A stretch of 64,000 bases of DNA, taken from the NCBI RefSeq assembly GCF_020866845.1, contig NZ_CP086594.1, positions 3,066,001 to 3,130,000 on the forward strand, in the 5' to 3' direction. Each line of letters starts with the position of its first letter. The stretch's first letter is position 1. Shown here piece after piece: positions 41,378 through 51,338 of this stretch. The notes below the pieces were generated by a model. It had not been told where the DNA came from and did no database searches. It saw only the letters and a list, made by a program, of their open reading frames with translations. A program made the position numbers and the translations under genes. Source of the DNA: Sphingomonas radiodurans (lineage in GTDB: Bacteria > Pseudomonadota > Alphaproteobacteria > Sphingomonadales > Sphingomonadaceae).

Positions 41378-44300
41378 TTAGCCCGCCGCTTTCGCCAGCC
41401 CCTTCGACAGTTGCAGCGCGCCGTGCAGCCGGGCGGCTGGGTCGGCCCAGTTGCGCGTCAGCGCCAGCTTCGAATCCGGGCGCAGCTTCGCGATGCCGCC
41501 GAGCTTTTCGACGTACGCCAGCAGGCCGTCGATGTTGGGCGGCTTGTCGTCGTGGAAGCTCACCAGCGCGCCCTTTGGCCCCACGTCCATCTTCGAAACG
41601 CAGGCGACCTTGGCGTTCATCTTGATCTCGATGACCTTCACCAGATTGTCGGTCGCCTCGGGCAGGGCGCCGAAGCGGTCGATCATTTCGGCGGCGAAGG
41701 CGTCGAGGTCGGGCTTGCTGTCGAGATCGTTGAGGCGGCGGTAAAGGCCCATGCGAAGGTCGAGATCGGGGACGTATTCCTCGGGGATCAGGATCGGCGT
41801 GTCGACGGTGATCTGCGGCGAGAAATCGCGCGGGCGGCTGGCCATGCCGCCGGCGCGCGCGTCCATGATCGCTTCCTCGAGCATCGACTGGTATAGCTCG
41901 TAGCCGACTTCCTTGATGTGGCCGGACTGTTCGTCGCCCAGCAGATTGCCCGCGCCGCGGATGTCGAGATCGTGGCTGGCGAGCTGGAAGCCGGCGCCCA
42001 GGCTGTCGAGATCGCTGAGCACCTTGAGGCGCTTTTCGGCGGCGTCGGTCATCATCCGTTCGGGGGGCGTGACCATATAGGCATAAGCGCGCGTCTTCGA
42101 GCGGCCGACGCGACCGCGCAGCTGGTAAAGCTGCGCCAGGCCGAAGCGATCGGCGCGGTTGACGATCAGCGTGTTGGCCGAGGGGATGTCGATGCCGCTC
42201 TCGATGATCGAGGTGGAGATGAGCACTTCAAACTTCTTTTCCACGAAGGCCGACATGCGCTCCTCGACCTGCGCCGGCGCCATCTGGCCGTGCGCGATGA
42301 CGTAGCGGATCTCGGGGACTTCCTTGCGCAGGAATTCCTCGATGTCGGGCAGATCGGCGATGCGCGGGGTGACGAGGAAGCTTTGCCCGCCGCGGTAATG
42401 CTCGCGCAGCAGCGCCTCGCGCAGGACGACGGGATCCCAGGGCATCACATAAGTGCGCACCGCGAGGCGATCGACCGGCGGAGTCTGGATGACGGAGAGT
42501 TCGCGCAGGCCGCTCATCGCCATCTGCAGCGTGCGCGGGATCGGCGTGGCGGTGAGCGTGAGGACGTGGACGTCGGCCTTGAGCGCCTTCAGCCGTTCCT
42601 TGTGGGTGACGCCGAAGCGCTGCTCCTCGTCGACGACGACGAGGCCGAGGCGCTTGAAATCGATGCCCTTGGCGAGGAGGGCGTGCGTGCCGATCACGAC
42701 GTCGAGCTGGCCGGAGGCGAGGCCTTCCTTGACGCGCTTCGCTTCGGCGGCGGGGACGAGGCGCGAGAGGCGGCCGATCTCGATCGGGAAGCCTTCGAAG
42801 CGCGTGGTGAAATTGAGGTGATGCTGGCGCGCGAGGAGCGTGGTGGGGCAGACGATCGCGACCTGCATGCCGGCCATCGCCGCGACGAAGGCGGCGCGCA
42901 ACGCGACCTCGGTCTTGCCGAAGCCGACGTCGCCGACGATGAGCCGGTCCATCGGCTTGCCGGCGGAGAGGTCGGCGAGCGTTTCCTCGATCGCGCGGTC
43001 CTGATCGTCGGTTTCCTGATAGGGGAAGCGATCGACGAAGCCGGGGTAGCCGCTGGAATCGGGCTCGGCGATCTCGCCGGGGCGCAGCGCGCGGGCGGCG
43101 GCGGTGGCCATCAGCTCGCCGGCGATCTCGCGGATCCGCTCCTTCATCTTCGACTTGCGGCGCTGCCAGCCCTCGCCGCCGAGCCGATCGAGGCTGGCGC
43201 CCTCTTCGCCGGCGCCATAGCGCGAGAGGACTTCGAGGTTCTCGACCGGCACGTAGAGCTTGTCGCCGCCGGCGTATTCGAGCTGGACGCAATCGTGCGG
43301 CGCCTTGGCGACCGGCACCTGCGTCAGCCCGACGTAGCGGCCGATGCCGTGATCGGTGTGGACGACGAGATCGCCGGGGGAGAGCGTGGCGAGCTCGGCG
43401 AGGAAGGCGTCGGCGGACTTGCGGCGCTTGGCGCGGCGGATGAGGCGGTCACCGAGCATGTCCTGCTCGGTGAGAACGGCGACGTTGGGGGCGGTGAAGC
43501 CGTGGTCGAGCGGCAGGACGATCAGCGCGACCTGCGTCTCGCCGACGCCGAGCGCCTCCTGCCATGTCTCGGCCAGCTTCGTGCCGGTGAGGCCGTGGTC
43601 CCGGAGCAGATGGCCGAGGCGATCGCGCGCGCCGATCGAATAGCTGGCGAGGACGGGGGTGCGGCCGTCGCGGCGGAGTTTGGCGAGGTGATCGACGACG
43701 GCTTCGTAGACGTTGCCGCCGGTGTTGCCCGCCATCCGCTCGGGGCCGAAATCGCGCGGGCCGTCGACGCCGAAGTCGATCACGGTCTTGGATTCGGGCT
43801 CGTGGAACGGGGTGGTGACGTGCGCGGCGGTGGTGACCAGCGCTTCGTCCCACTCCTTCGGCGCGAGGTACAAGGTCTTCGCGGGGAGCGCGCGGTAGCT
43901 GCCGGGTTGCGCGGCCTCGGCGCGTTTGCGGTTCTCGTAATAATCGGCGACCGATTCGAAGCGGGAATCGCCGGCGGCCTTCACGCCGTGATCGCGGACG
44001 ATCAGCGCGTCGTCGCCGAGATGGTCGAAGAGCGTTGCTAGCTTCTCCTCGAACAGCGGCAGCCAATGTTCCATGCCGGCGAGGCGGCGGCCGTCGCTGA
44101 TCGCCTGGTAGAGCGGATCGCCGGTCGCGGTGGCGCCGAAGGTCTCGCGATAGCGGCTGCGGAAGCGCTTGATGCTGTCGTCGTCGAGCAGCGCCTCGGA
44201 GGCGGGGAGGAGGGTGAAGCCGGGGAGCTTGCCGGTGGTGCGCTGATCGGCGGGATCGAAGGTGCGGACGCTCTCGATCTCGTCACCGAAGAAATCGAGC

Positions 44301-44842
44301 CGCAGCGCGTGGGTCTCGCCCGAGGGGAAGAGGTCGACGAGGCCGCCGCGGACGGCGAATTCGCCCGAATCGTGGACGGTATCGGTGCGGACATAGCCGT
44401 TGGCCGAGAGGAGCGTGGCGAGCTTGTCGCGGGCGATGCGTTCGCCGGGTTGGAGCGTCGCGACGAGCTGGCGGATGCGGAACGGGGTGAGCGTGCGCTG
44501 CGCCGCGGCATTGACGGTGGTGAGGACGAGCTGCGGCGCCTTCAGCTTGTGCTGCAGCCGGTGGAGCGCGCCGATCCGCTCCGCCATGACGCGCAGGGTG
44601 GGCGAGGCACGATCGTAGGGCAGGCAATCCCAGGCGGGGAATTCGACGATCTCGAGCTCTGGCGCGAAATAATGCGCGGTGGAGGCGATCGCGCGCATTG
44701 CGGCTTCGTCGGGCGCGATGAAGACGGCACGCGTCTTCGCGGCGCGCGCGAGATCGGCGAGGACGCTGGGGAGGAAGCCGGTGGGGACGCCCGACAGGGT
44801 TAGGGGGGCGGTGGCGGCTAGGATGGTTTGAAGGTTGGGCAT
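41378..44842 (-). CDS. mfd: Transcription-repair coupling factor
   Basis: A 1154-residue DNA translocase that removes stalled RNA polymerase from lesions and recruits UvrA. The N-terminal UvrB-like region starts at SGVPTGFLPSVLADLARAAKT. The RNA-polymerase-interacting domain follows with GDLVVHTDHGIGRYVGL. The helicase part has GDVGFGKTEVALRAAF (Walker A), DEEQRFGVTHKERLK (DEEQ box) and the RecG-like TRG region with QLRGRVGRSKTRAYAYM. Full length. It is downstream of sdhE on the same strand, with two hairpin repeats between them. Confidence 0.97.
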   Translation of the reverse strand: MPNLQTILAATAPLTLSGVPTGFLPSVLADLARAAKTRAVFIAPDEAAMRAIASTAHYFAPELEIVEFPAWDCLPYDRASPTLRVMAERIGALHRLQHKLKAPQLVLTTVNAAAQRTLTPFRIRQLVATLQPGERIARDKLATLLSANGYVRTDTVHDSGEFAVRGGLVDLFPSGETHALRLDFFGDEIESVRTFDPADQRTTGKLPGFTLLPASEALLDDDSIKRFRSRYRETFGATATGDPLYQAISDGRRLAGMEHWLPLFEEKLATLFDHLGDDALIVRDHGVKAAGDSRFESVADYYENRKRAEAAQPGSYRALPAKTLYLAPKEWDEALVTTAAHVTTPFHEPESKTVIDFGVDGPRDFGPERMAGNTGGNVYEAVVDHLAKLRRDGRTPVLASYSIGARDRLGHLLRDHGLTGTKLAETWQEALGVGETQVALIVLPLDHGFTAPNVAVLTEQDMLGDRLIRRAKRRKSADAFLAELATLSPGDLVVHTDHGIGRYVGLTQVPVAKAPHDCVQLEYAGGDKLYVPVENLEVLSRYGAGEEGASLDRLGGEGWQRRKSKMKERIREIAGELMATAAARALRPGEIAEPDSSGYPGFVDRFPYQETDDQDRAIEETLADLSAGKPMDRLIVGDVGFGKTEVALRAAFVAAMAGMQVAIVCPTTLLARQHHLNFTTRFEGFPIEIGRLSRLVPAAEAKRVKEGLASGQLDVVIGTHALLAKGIDFKRLGLVVVDEEQRFGVTHKERLKALKADVHVLTLTATPIPRTLQMAMSGLRELSVIQTPPVDRLAVRTYVMPWDPVVLREALLREHYRGGQSFLVTPRIADLPDIEEFLRKEVPEIRYVIAHGQMAPAQVEERMSAFVEKKFEVLISTSIIESGIDIPSANTLIVNRADRFGLAQLYQLRGRVGRSKTRAYAYMVTPPERMMTDAAEKRLKVLSDLDSLGAGFQLASHDLDIRGAGNLLGDEQSGHIKEVGYELYQSMLEEAIMDARAGGMASRPRDFSPQITVDTPILIPEEYVPDLDLRMGLYRRLNDLDSKPDLDAFAAEMIDRFGALPEATDNLVKVIEIKMNAKVACVSKMDVGPKGALVSFHDDKPPNIDGLLAYVEKLGGIAKLRPDSKLALTRNWADPAARLHGALQLSKGLAKAAG

Positions 44843-44856
44843 CGAATGCTTTCTAG

Positions 44857-44880
44857 CCCTCTCCCCTTCAGGGGAGAGGG
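44857..44880. repeat. CCCTCTCCCC hairpin, copy 1
   Basis: CCCTCTCCCC and GGGGAGAGGG arms around TTCA. It lies between sdhE and mfd and its loop is the reverse complement of the copy at 44935. Confidence 0.8.
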
Positions 44881-44934
44881 TTGGGAGAGGGGGAGTGTTC
44901 GGGGATTACGGCTTGTTACTGCCCCTCTCCCCGA

Positions 44935-44958
44935 CCCTCTCCCCTGAAGGGGAGAGGG
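44935..44958. repeat. CCCTCTCCCC hairpin, copy 2
   Basis: CCCTCTCCCC and GGGGAGAGGG arms around TGAA, the same element in inverted orientation relative to copy 1, with further CCCCTCTCC blocks around it. Confidence 0.8.
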
Positions 44959-44990
44959 AGACTGTTCACTGCCCCTCTCCCCAGCCTTGG

Positions 44991-45275
44991 TTATGCCTCT
45001 GGCCGCATGCCGGGGAGGCCGATCGCGAAATCGACATTCCGCATCGTCGCCATCATCGGCCCGTCCCATTGCGGCGGGCAGGGGATCGAGCCGATCGCCC
45101 AGCCCATGATGTCGACGTCCTGTTCCTCCATCAGCGCCTCGAACCAGTCGAGCTGGTCGGGGGTCCAGCTGGCGTGGTGCGCGTCGAAGAAGCCGCCGAT
45201 CATGAAATCGGCCTCGCGCGTGCCGCGGTGCCAGGCGCGGAAGCGGGTGCGCTTCAGGCGGGTGTCTTGGTCCAT
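44991..45275 (-). CDS. sdhE: FAD assembly factor SdhE
   Basis: A 94-residue protein of the SdhE/DUF339 family. It delivers or fixes FAD to the flavoprotein subunit of succinate dehydrogenase. The signature is RAWHRGTREADFMIGGFFD (RGxxE), followed by LDWFEALMEEQDVDIMGW. The ATG at 45275 is chosen because the longer frame up to 45521 overlaps recG and is unconserved. It is the gene just upstream of mfd, both leftward. Confidence 0.94.
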   Translation of the reverse strand: MDQDTRLKRTRFRAWHRGTREADFMIGGFFDAHHASWTPDQLDWFEALMEEQDVDIMGWAIGSIPCPPQWDGPMMATMRNVDFAIGLPGMRPEA

Positions 45276-45347
45276 CACGGCTCCAACGGCAGTTGGCCGG
45301 CGGCGGTTTCGCGCGGCCGGCTTACGGGGTATCGGGACCAGATAGTC

Positions 45348-47402
45348 ATGCGCCCCGAAATCCTCAATCCGCTGTTCGCCGAAGTCACTGCGCTCAAGGG
45401 CGTCGGGCCGAGCCTTGCCAAGCCGCTCGAACGGCTGGGGCTCGCGCGGATCGTCGATGTCGCGTTCCATCTGCCGAGCGGATGGATCGATCGCATCCCG
45501 CGCGACGAGCTGATGGCGCACGATGCCGGGCGCACGATCGCGATCACCTTGACGCCGCGCGAGATCCGCACCTCCTCCAGCCCACGCGCGCCGACGCGGG
45601 TGCAGGCGAGCGATGCGCTGGGCAATTACGTCAGCCTGGTGTTCTTCGGGCGATCGAGCGGGATGGTGCGCAAGCTATTCACCGTCGGCGAGCTGGTGTG
45701 CGTGTCAGGCAAGGTCGAGCAATACGGGCAGGAGCTCCAGATCATCCACCCGGAGATCATGGAGGAGGGCGACGGCACGCGCGAACGCGAGGCGATCTAT
45801 CCGCTGTCGGAAGGGCTGACCTCGCGGCGGCTGGGCGCGATGGTGGCGCAGGCGATCGAGCGCGCGCCCGACCTGCCCGAGTGGATCGAGCCGAGCCTGT
45901 TGGCGCAGCGTGACTGGCCGGCGTGGAAGGCGGCGCTCGCGCGGATCCATGCCGACCCGTCGGATGCGGTGGCGCGGGCGCGGGTCGCGTATGACGAGAT
46001 ATTCGCCAATCAGCTCGCGCTGGCGCTGGTGCGGCAGGATACGCGGCGGCGGCGCGGGCGCGCGCTCAAGGGCGACGGGCTACTGCGCGACCGGCTGAAC
46101 CTGCCCTATGCGCTGACCGGCGCGCAGGGCCGCAGCGTGCGCGAGATCGAGGGCGATCTGGCGCAGGACGCGCCGATGCTGCGGCTGCTGCAGGGCGATG
46201 TCGGATCGGGCAAGACCCTCGTCGCGGCGATGGCGCTGCTGGTCGCGGTCGAGGCGGGGGCGCAGGGGGCGCTGCTGGCGCCGACCGAGATCCTGGCGCG
46301 GCAGCATTATGAGACATTGCGCGAGACGCTCGCCGGGCTGCCGATCAACGTCGCGGTGCTGACCGGGCGCGACAAGGGGCGGGTGCGCGAGGGCGTGCTG
46401 ATGGGCCTCGCCGATGGGTCGATCGACATCTTGATCGGCACGCACGCGATCTTCCAGGAGGCGGTGACCTATCGCGATCTGGGGCTGGTGGTGGTCGACG
46501 AACAGCATCGCTTCGGCGTGGCAGAGCGGCTGGCGCTGTCGGCCAAGGGCAAGACAACGCCGCATCTGCTGGCGATGACCGCGACGCCGATCCCGCGCAC
46601 GCTGGTGCTCGCGCAGCACGGCGAGATGGACCAGAGCCGGCTCGACGAGATGCCGCCGGGGCGCGAGCCGGTCGAGACGCGGGTGATCAGCGAGGAGCGG
46701 CTCGACGAAGTGGTGAATGCGCTCGGCCGGCATCTGGCGGAGGGCAAGCAGGCCTATTGGGTCTGCCCGCTGGTGGAGGAGAGCGAGAAGAGCGATCTCG
46801 CCGCAGCCGAGGCGCGCGCGGCGACGCTTGCGGCGCGGTTTGGCGATCGCGTTGGGCTGGTGCATGGGCGGATGCGCGGGCCGGAGAAGGATGCGGTGAT
46901 GGCGCGCTTCGCCGCCGGCGAGACGGGCGTGCTGGTCGCGACGACGGTGATCGAGGTGGGCGTGAACGTGCCCAATGCGACGCTGATCGTGATCGAACAT
47001 GCCGATCGCTTTGGCCTTGCACAGTTGCACCAGTTGCGTGGGCGCGTCGGGCGGGGCGGGGGGCAATCGCGGTGTTTGCTGATGCGGGGCGCGGCGCTGA
47101 GCGAAACGTCGCGCGCGCGGCTGGCGCTGATGCGTGAGACGAACGACGGGTTCCGCATCGCCGAGGAGGATCTGCGGCTGCGCGGCGGTGGCGAATTGCT
47201 CGGCACGCGGCAGTCGGGCGAGGCAGCGTTCCGGCTGGCGACGCCCGAGTTGCTGGGGGAGTTGCTGCCGGTTGCGTTCGACGACGCGCGGCTGCTGATC
47301 GATCGCGACGGCGGGCTGGCGGGCGCGCGGGGGCAGGCGGCGCGGGTGGCGCTGTATCTGTTCGAGCGCGATGCCGGTGTGGCGCTGCTCCGCTCCGGCT
47401 GA
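45348..47402 (+). CDS. recG: ATP-dependent DNA helicase RecG
   Basis: A 684-residue helicase that regresses replication forks and processes recombination intermediates. The N-terminal wedge/OB domain begins NPLFAEVTALKGVGPSLAKPLERLG. The motor has GDVGSGKTLVAAMALL, DEQHRFGVAERLALS and TRG-type QLRGRVGRGGGQSRCLL. ATG 45348 is the start that gives the standard N-terminus. It is divergent from sdhE-mfd, with 72 nt between starts. Confidence 0.97.
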   Translation: MRPEILNPLFAEVTALKGVGPSLAKPLERLGLARIVDVAFHLPSGWIDRIPRDELMAHDAGRTIAITLTPREIRTSSSPRAPTRVQASDALGNYVSLVFFGRSSGMVRKLFTVGELVCVSGKVEQYGQELQIIHPEIMEEGDGTREREAIYPLSEGLTSRRLGAMVAQAIERAPDLPEWIEPSLLAQRDWPAWKAALARIHADPSDAVARARVAYDEIFANQLALALVRQDTRRRRGRALKGDGLLRDRLNLPYALTGAQGRSVREIEGDLAQDAPMLRLLQGDVGSGKTLVAAMALLVAVEAGAQGALLAPTEILARQHYETLRETLAGLPINVAVLTGRDKGRVREGVLMGLADGSIDILIGTHAIFQEAVTYRDLGLVVVDEQHRFGVAERLALSAKGKTTPHLLAMTATPIPRTLVLAQHGEMDQSRLDEMPPGREPVETRVISEERLDEVVNALGRHLAEGKQAYWVCPLVEESEKSDLAAAEARAATLAARFGDRVGLVHGRMRGPEKDAVMARFAAGETGVLVATTVIEVGVNVPNATLIVIEHADRFGLAQLHQLRGRVGRGGGQSRCLLMRGAALSETSRARLALMRETNDGFRIAEEDLRLRGGGELLGTRQSGEAAFRLATPELLGELLPVAFDDARLLIDRDGGLAGARGQAARVALYLFERDAGVALLRSG

Positions 47403-47414
47403 TAGCGCCCGGTT

Positions 47415-47852
47415 ATGACTGCGCTGCTGCCGATCCTGTTCGCCGTTGCTGCCGGGCTGTGTGTGGCGGTGCAATCGCCGTCGAACGCGATGCTGGCGCG
47501 ATCGACCGGATCGGTGTGGTTTGCGGCGACGATCTCGTTTCTGGGCGGGACGTTCGTGCTGCTGACGATCTGGGCGGCCTATGATCGCACGCCGCTCAGC
47601 GCGGTGCGCGCGGCGCCGGCTTGGGCGTGGATCGGCGGGTTATATGGCGTCGTGTTCGTGGCGGCGGTGGCCTATGCGACGCCGCGGCTGGGGCTGGCGG
47701 TGACGCTGACCGTTACGCTCGCGGCGCAGCTGACGATGGCGGTGGCGCTGGACCATTTCGGGCTGCTGGGGTTGCGGCAGGAGCCGGTGTCGCTGTCGCG
47801 GCTGGCGGGGTTGGCGCTGGTGGTGGCGGGGGTGTTTCTGGTGCGGCGGTGA
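47415..47852 (+). CDS. DMT-family transporter, DUF606/YdcZ type
   Basis: A 145-residue membrane protein with five hydrophobic helices (ILFAVAAGLCVAVQSPSNAML, LGGTFVLLTIWAAYD, IGGLYGVVFVAAVAYATPRLG, TVTLAAQLTMAVALDHFG, LAGLALVVAGVFLVRR). This is the half-size DUF606 family of the drug/metabolite superfamily, which works as homo- or heterodimers. Substrate unknown. It follows recG by 12 nt, probably in the same transcript. Confidence 0.88.
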   Translation: MTALLPILFAVAAGLCVAVQSPSNAMLARSTGSVWFAATISFLGGTFVLLTIWAAYDRTPLSAVRAAPAWAWIGGLYGVVFVAAVAYATPRLGLAVTLTVTLAAQLTMAVALDHFGLLGLRQEPVSLSRLAGLALVVAGVFLVRR

Positions 47853-47925
47853 GGGAGATGATAAGTCCGGTGCTTTGCGGCTAGAAAGCATTAATTCGAC
47901 ATTGGAAATATGAAACGATCTGCTC

Positions 47926-48801
47926 TTGCCAATATCCGATCATCCGAGCTTCGACTGCCCTCGCCTTAATCAGAGGCTCTGGCGCTATACCGATTTTCCA
48001 AAATTCACCGAGCTACTTACGTCTCGACGACTTTGGCTGGCAAACGCCGAAATACTGGCGATCGATGATCCACATGAGGGCCTTCAGGGAGCGGTACAGT
48101 TTCCCCATCGAATGTGGCGTTCACTTGATGAAGTCCCCGACGCACTCCGTAAGCAAATCGTGGGAAAAGGCCGCCGAAAGCCCGAAGAAACGGACGATCA
48201 CGTTTTTGCAGGCTGGTTTATGGGTGAAGAACAGCGTTGTTTTATGACGCTGTCTAATCGCCGAAACTTTTTCGTTAATTGCTGGCACGCTGCTGATCAT
48301 GAGTCTGTCGCGATGTGGAAGATATATGGATCACCCGGTGCTGGAGTCGCCATCGTGTCTAGCGGCGGCCGACTTCATACTGCTCTGGAGCATTCGAGTG
48401 AGAAAATATATCTCGGCGCCGTAAAATATGTTGATCCGCTGACGTTTGAGATTGGAACCCCAAACGCCTTCGACTCCTTGGTACGGAAGCGATCAAGCTT
48501 TTCTTACGAGAACGAGGTTAGGATCGTTCATTGGCAAACCGGACGGTATCATGATCCTCTGTCGAACTTTGACTGGGACGAGAGTGCAATGCGTTTCAAA
48601 AATATTGTAGAGGATCCGCGCCCGATTTTGCCGGGATTAGCTCTAGACTGTGATCTTGATACCATGATCGAGCACGTGATAGTTTCACCGCTCGCGCCGA
48701 CTTGGTATCTGCCAATGATCGAGCGATTGAGAGAAAAGCTCGGCTACAACTTCACAATTAGCGCCTCAGACCTTCTAACCGCACCACCAACCATTGACTG
48801 A
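47926..48801 (+). CDS. DUF2971 protein
   Basis: A 291-residue protein of the DUF2971 family. Conserved blocks are LWRYTDF at the N-terminus, NCWHAADHESVAMWKIYGSPGAGVAIVSS, LGAVKYVD and FSYENEVRIVHW. No function is known. The reading frame can only start at TTG 47926 or CTG 47920, because TGA 47911 blocks anything upstream; TTG follows GGAAAT by 15-20 nt. The sequence is visibly AT-richer than recG and tyrS, so it was likely acquired. It is transcribed alone. Confidence 0.75.
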   Translation: MPISDHPSFDCPRLNQRLWRYTDFPKFTELLTSRRLWLANAEILAIDDPHEGLQGAVQFPHRMWRSLDEVPDALRKQIVGKGRRKPEETDDHVFAGWFMGEEQRCFMTLSNRRNFFVNCWHAADHESVAMWKIYGSPGAGVAIVSSGGRLHTALEHSSEKIYLGAVKYVDPLTFEIGTPNAFDSLVRKRSSFSYENEVRIVHWQTGRYHDPLSNFDWDESAMRFKNIVEDPRPILPGLALDCDLDTMIEHVIVSPLAPTWYLPMIERLREKLGYNFTISASDLLTAPPTID

Positions 48802-48824
48802 TGTCGAACTGGTGAGGTGGCAAG

Positions 48825-50051
48825 TTACTCCGCCACCAGCATCCCGTGATTCTTCTTCCCTGCCGACACTCGCACCGGCTCAGCGCCTGCAGTCACTGTC
48901 GCTAATTCGTCCGACACCTTCTCGCCCGCGACCCTAGCTCCACCCTGCTTGATCAGCCGGCGCGCTTCGCCCTTCGAGGCGCAGAAGCCGAGGCCCACCA
49001 GCACATCGACCAGCGGCACGTCGCCCGATGCGGCGAACGTCGGCAACGTGTCGCCGCTGGTGCCTTCCTCGAACGTCTTGCGGGCGGTTTCGGCGGCTTG
49101 CTCCGCCGCTGCGCGGCCGCGGCATAATGCGGTGGCTTCGTTGGCGAGGATCTTCTTCGCTTCGTTGATCTCGGCGCCTTCGAGCGCTTCGAGGCGGGCG
49201 ATCTCGGTTTCGGGCAGGTCGGTGAACAGGCGCAGGAAGCGGGCGACGTCGCGGTCGTCGGTGTTGCGCCAGAATTGCCAGTAATCGAAGTGCGGCAGCT
49301 GGTCCTCGTGCAGCCACACCGCGCCCGCGACCGTCTTGCCCATCTTCTGGCCGTCGGCGGTGGTCAGCAGCGGGGTGGTGACGCCGAAGACCTCGGTGCC
49401 GTCCATGCGGCGCGCGAGCTCGATGCCGTTGACGATATTGCCCCATTGATCGCTGCCGCCCATCTGCAGCCGGCAGCCGTGGCGCGCGCTGAGCTCGCGG
49501 AAATCATAGGCCTGCAGGATCATGTAGTTGAATTCGAGGAAGCTGAGCGATTGCTCGCGCTCGAGCCGCAGCTTCACCGAATCGAACGACAGCATGCGGT
49601 TGACCGAGAAATGCTGGCCGACCTCGCGCAGGAAGGGGATGTATTCGAGCTGGTCGAGCCAATCTGCATTGTCGACCATCATCGCATCCGTGGGGCCATC
49701 CCCGAACGTCAGGAAGCGTTCGAAGATGCGGCGGATCGAGGCGACGTTGTCGGCGATCCGATCGGTGGTGAGCAGCTGGCGCGATTCCTCCTTGAACGAA
49801 GGATCGCCGATCTTGCCGGTGCCGCCGCCCATCAGGACGATCGGCTTGTGGCCGGTCTGCTGGAGCCGGCGCAGGAGCATGATCTGGACGAGGCTGCCGA
49901 CGTGGAGCGAGGGGGCGGTGGGATCGAAGCCGATATAGCCCGGGACGACCTGCGTGGCGGCGAGCGCGTCGAGCGCGGCGGCGTCGGTGGTCTGGTGGAT
50001 GTAGCCGCGGTCGGTGAGGGTGCGGAGGAGATCGGACTTTAGGGTGGTCAT
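48825..50051 (-). CDS. tyrS: Tyrosine-tRNA ligase
   Basis: A 408-residue class I synthetase. The HIGH-type signature is [12 protein letters not shown], and the KMSKS-type loop is [17 protein letters not shown]. An S4 RNA-binding domain is at the C-terminus ([19 protein letters not shown]). Full-length. It is followed downstream only by DUF2971, which is convergent. Confidence 0.97.
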   Translation of the reverse strand: MTTLKSDLLRTLTDRGYIHQTTDAAALDALAATQVVPGYIGFDPTAPSLHVGSLVQIMLLRRLQQTGHKPIVLMGGGTGKIGDPSFKEESRQLLTTDRIADNVASIRRIFERFLTFGDGPTDAMMVDNADWLDQLEYIPFLREVGQHFSVNRMLSFDSVKLRLEREQSLSFLEFNYMILQAYDFRELSARHGCRLQMGGSDQWGNIVNGIELARRMDGTEVFGVTTPLLTTADGQKMGKTVAGAVWLHEDQLPHFDYWQFWRNTDDRDVARFLRLFTDLPETEIARLEALEGAEINEAKKILANEATALCRGRAAAEQAAETARKTFEEGTSGDTLPTFAASGDVPLVDVLVGLGFCASKGEARRLIKQGGARVAGEKVSDELATVTAGAEPVRVSAGKKNHGMLVAE

Positions 50052-50116
50052 GGTGGGGGGGACATGCCCTCCTAGGGGCGCTGTCGCAAGCGGGAGGGCA
50101 GTTGGTGTGCGCTGAT

Positions 50117-50256
50117 ATCCTCCCTGAGCTTGCTCGGGGAGGGGGACCGCTCGCCGGAGGCGAGTGGTGGAGGGGAATGCCGTGAGGCGGTTCGCTTGGG
50201 GCTTTCCCCTCCACCAGCTTCGCTGGTCCCCCTCCCCAAGCGAGCTTGGGGAGGAC
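50117..50256. repeat. Composite dispersed repeat between tyrS and the NlpD-like gene
   Basis: About 140 bp of nested hairpins: CTCCCTGAGCTTGCTCGGGGAG, GCTCGCCGGAGGCGAG, CCCCTCCACCAGCTTCGCTGG and CTCCCCAAGCGAGCTTGGGGAG. The first and last units are related and the family also occurs at 41319-41375. No gene is present in 50052-50272. Confidence 0.75.
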
Positions 50257-50272
50257 TGAAAGAAGGGGAGGA

Positions 50273-51331
50273 TTACCTTCGCGGCAGCTGCGCGGTGGGG
50301 TCTATCGGGGTGCGGCCACGGCGGAGTTCGAAGTGGAGTTCGGGGCGGTCGGCGAAGCCGGTGTCGCCGGACAGCGCGATCGTCTGGCCTTTCTTCACCG
50401 CCTGGCCGCGCTGCACGAGCAGTTTGGAGGCGTGGCCGTAGACGCTGGTCCAGTTTTCGCCGTGGCGCACGATGACGAGCCCGCCGAGCGCAGCGATGCC
50501 GTCGCCGACATAGGCGACGGTGCCGTCCGCGGCGGCCTTGACCGCGGTTTCCATCGGTACGGCGATCTTGATGCCGTTGTTGCGCTCGCCACTGGCGCCG
50601 GCGCCGAAACGGCTCACGATCGTGCCGTCGACCGGCCAGAGGAAGCGGCCCGGGCGGCTCAGCGGTGCCGAGATGGCGGCGGTGGCGGGCAGCACCCGGC
50701 GCGGCGTGGCAACCGCTTTCGCCGGGGCCTGGTTCGCGGCGATCGCGGGTTCGCCGCCGGTGATGATGTCGTCGATCTCGAGCCGGAAGGCGGCGGCGCG
50801 CTCGGCCGCGCTGCGCGGGCGTGCGTCGCCGGGGATCAGGATGCGCTGGCCGGTGCGCAGGATGTAGGGCTCGGCGAGGTCATTCGTGGCGACGATCCGC
50901 GACCATTCGACGCCATAGGCGCGCGCGATGGCGATGCCGGTCTGGCCCGAGCGGACGAGGTGGTAACGGCCGCCGGGGATGCGCAGTCGCTGGCCCGTCC
51001 GGATCGTGAAGGGCGGCGCGAGATCGTTGGCACGCGCGATTGCTTCCGACCCGGCTCCTACACGCTCGGCGATTGCGCGCAATGAGTCGCCGGAGCGGAC
51101 GATGTACGTCTGGTCGGCGACCTGCTGCGCATCGGCGGCGACGGGGCGGGCTTCCCACGCCGGGCGCGGAGCCGGCAGCTGCGAAACCTCTTCCGACGTG
51201 CCGCCGCGATCGTCGGGTGCCGGTAGATCGAGCGGCGGGGGCGCTGGCGGGGCGGGGCGGTTGCTCGACGGAATGCACGCCGCGAGCCCGAGGACGAGCG
51301 GCAGGGCTGGCGTGATCCGTAATCGCATCAC
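50273..51331 (-). CDS. nlpD: LysM/M23 lipoprotein, degenerate LytM (NlpD-like amidase activator)
   Basis: A 352-residue lipoprotein (lipobox LGLAAC, acylated Cys near 19). It has two LysM repeats ([17 protein letters not shown]... and [19 protein letters not shown]...) and a C-terminal LytM/M23 domain ([10 protein letters not shown]...). The first zinc ligand position is Asn (NNGIKIAVP) instead of His in HxGIDI, so it is probably catalytically inactive, as in NlpD/EnvC, which activate cell-wall amidases. The later motifs VYGHAS and LHFELR are kept. It lies 8 nt downstream of serS. Confidence 0.87.
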   Translation of the reverse strand: MMRLRITPALPLVLGLAACIPSSNRPAPPAPPPLDLPAPDDRGGTSEEVSQLPAPRPAWEARPVAADAQQVADQTYIVRSGDSLRAIAERVGAGSEAIARANDLAPPFTIRTGQRLRIPGGRYHLVRSGQTGIAIARAYGVEWSRIVATNDLAEPYILRTGQRILIPGDARPRSAAERAAAFRLEIDDIITGGEPAIAANQAPAKAVATPRRVLPATAAISAPLSRPGRFLWPVDGTIVSRFGAGASGERNNGIKIAVPMETAVKAAADGTVAYVGDGIAALGGLVIVRHGENWTSVYGHASKLLVQRGQAVKKGQTIALSGDTGFADRPELHFELRRGRTPIDPTAQLPRR

Positions 51332-51338
51332 CGCAGCG

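Noticed and set aside
41918..44041. A 707-codon open frame on the plus strand inside mfd
   Set aside because: Composition is Ala/Asp/Gly/Arg repeat-like and it lies opposite the well conserved helicase motifs of mfd.
44835..45347. N-terminal extension of recG starting at 44835
   Set aside because: The extra 171 codons translate the hairpin repeats and the antisense of sdhE; homologues begin at ATG 45348.
45276..45521. Longer sdhE starting at 45521
   Set aside because: The additional sequence is antisense to the conserved recG N-terminus and the RGxxE protein family starts at about MDQDTRLKR.
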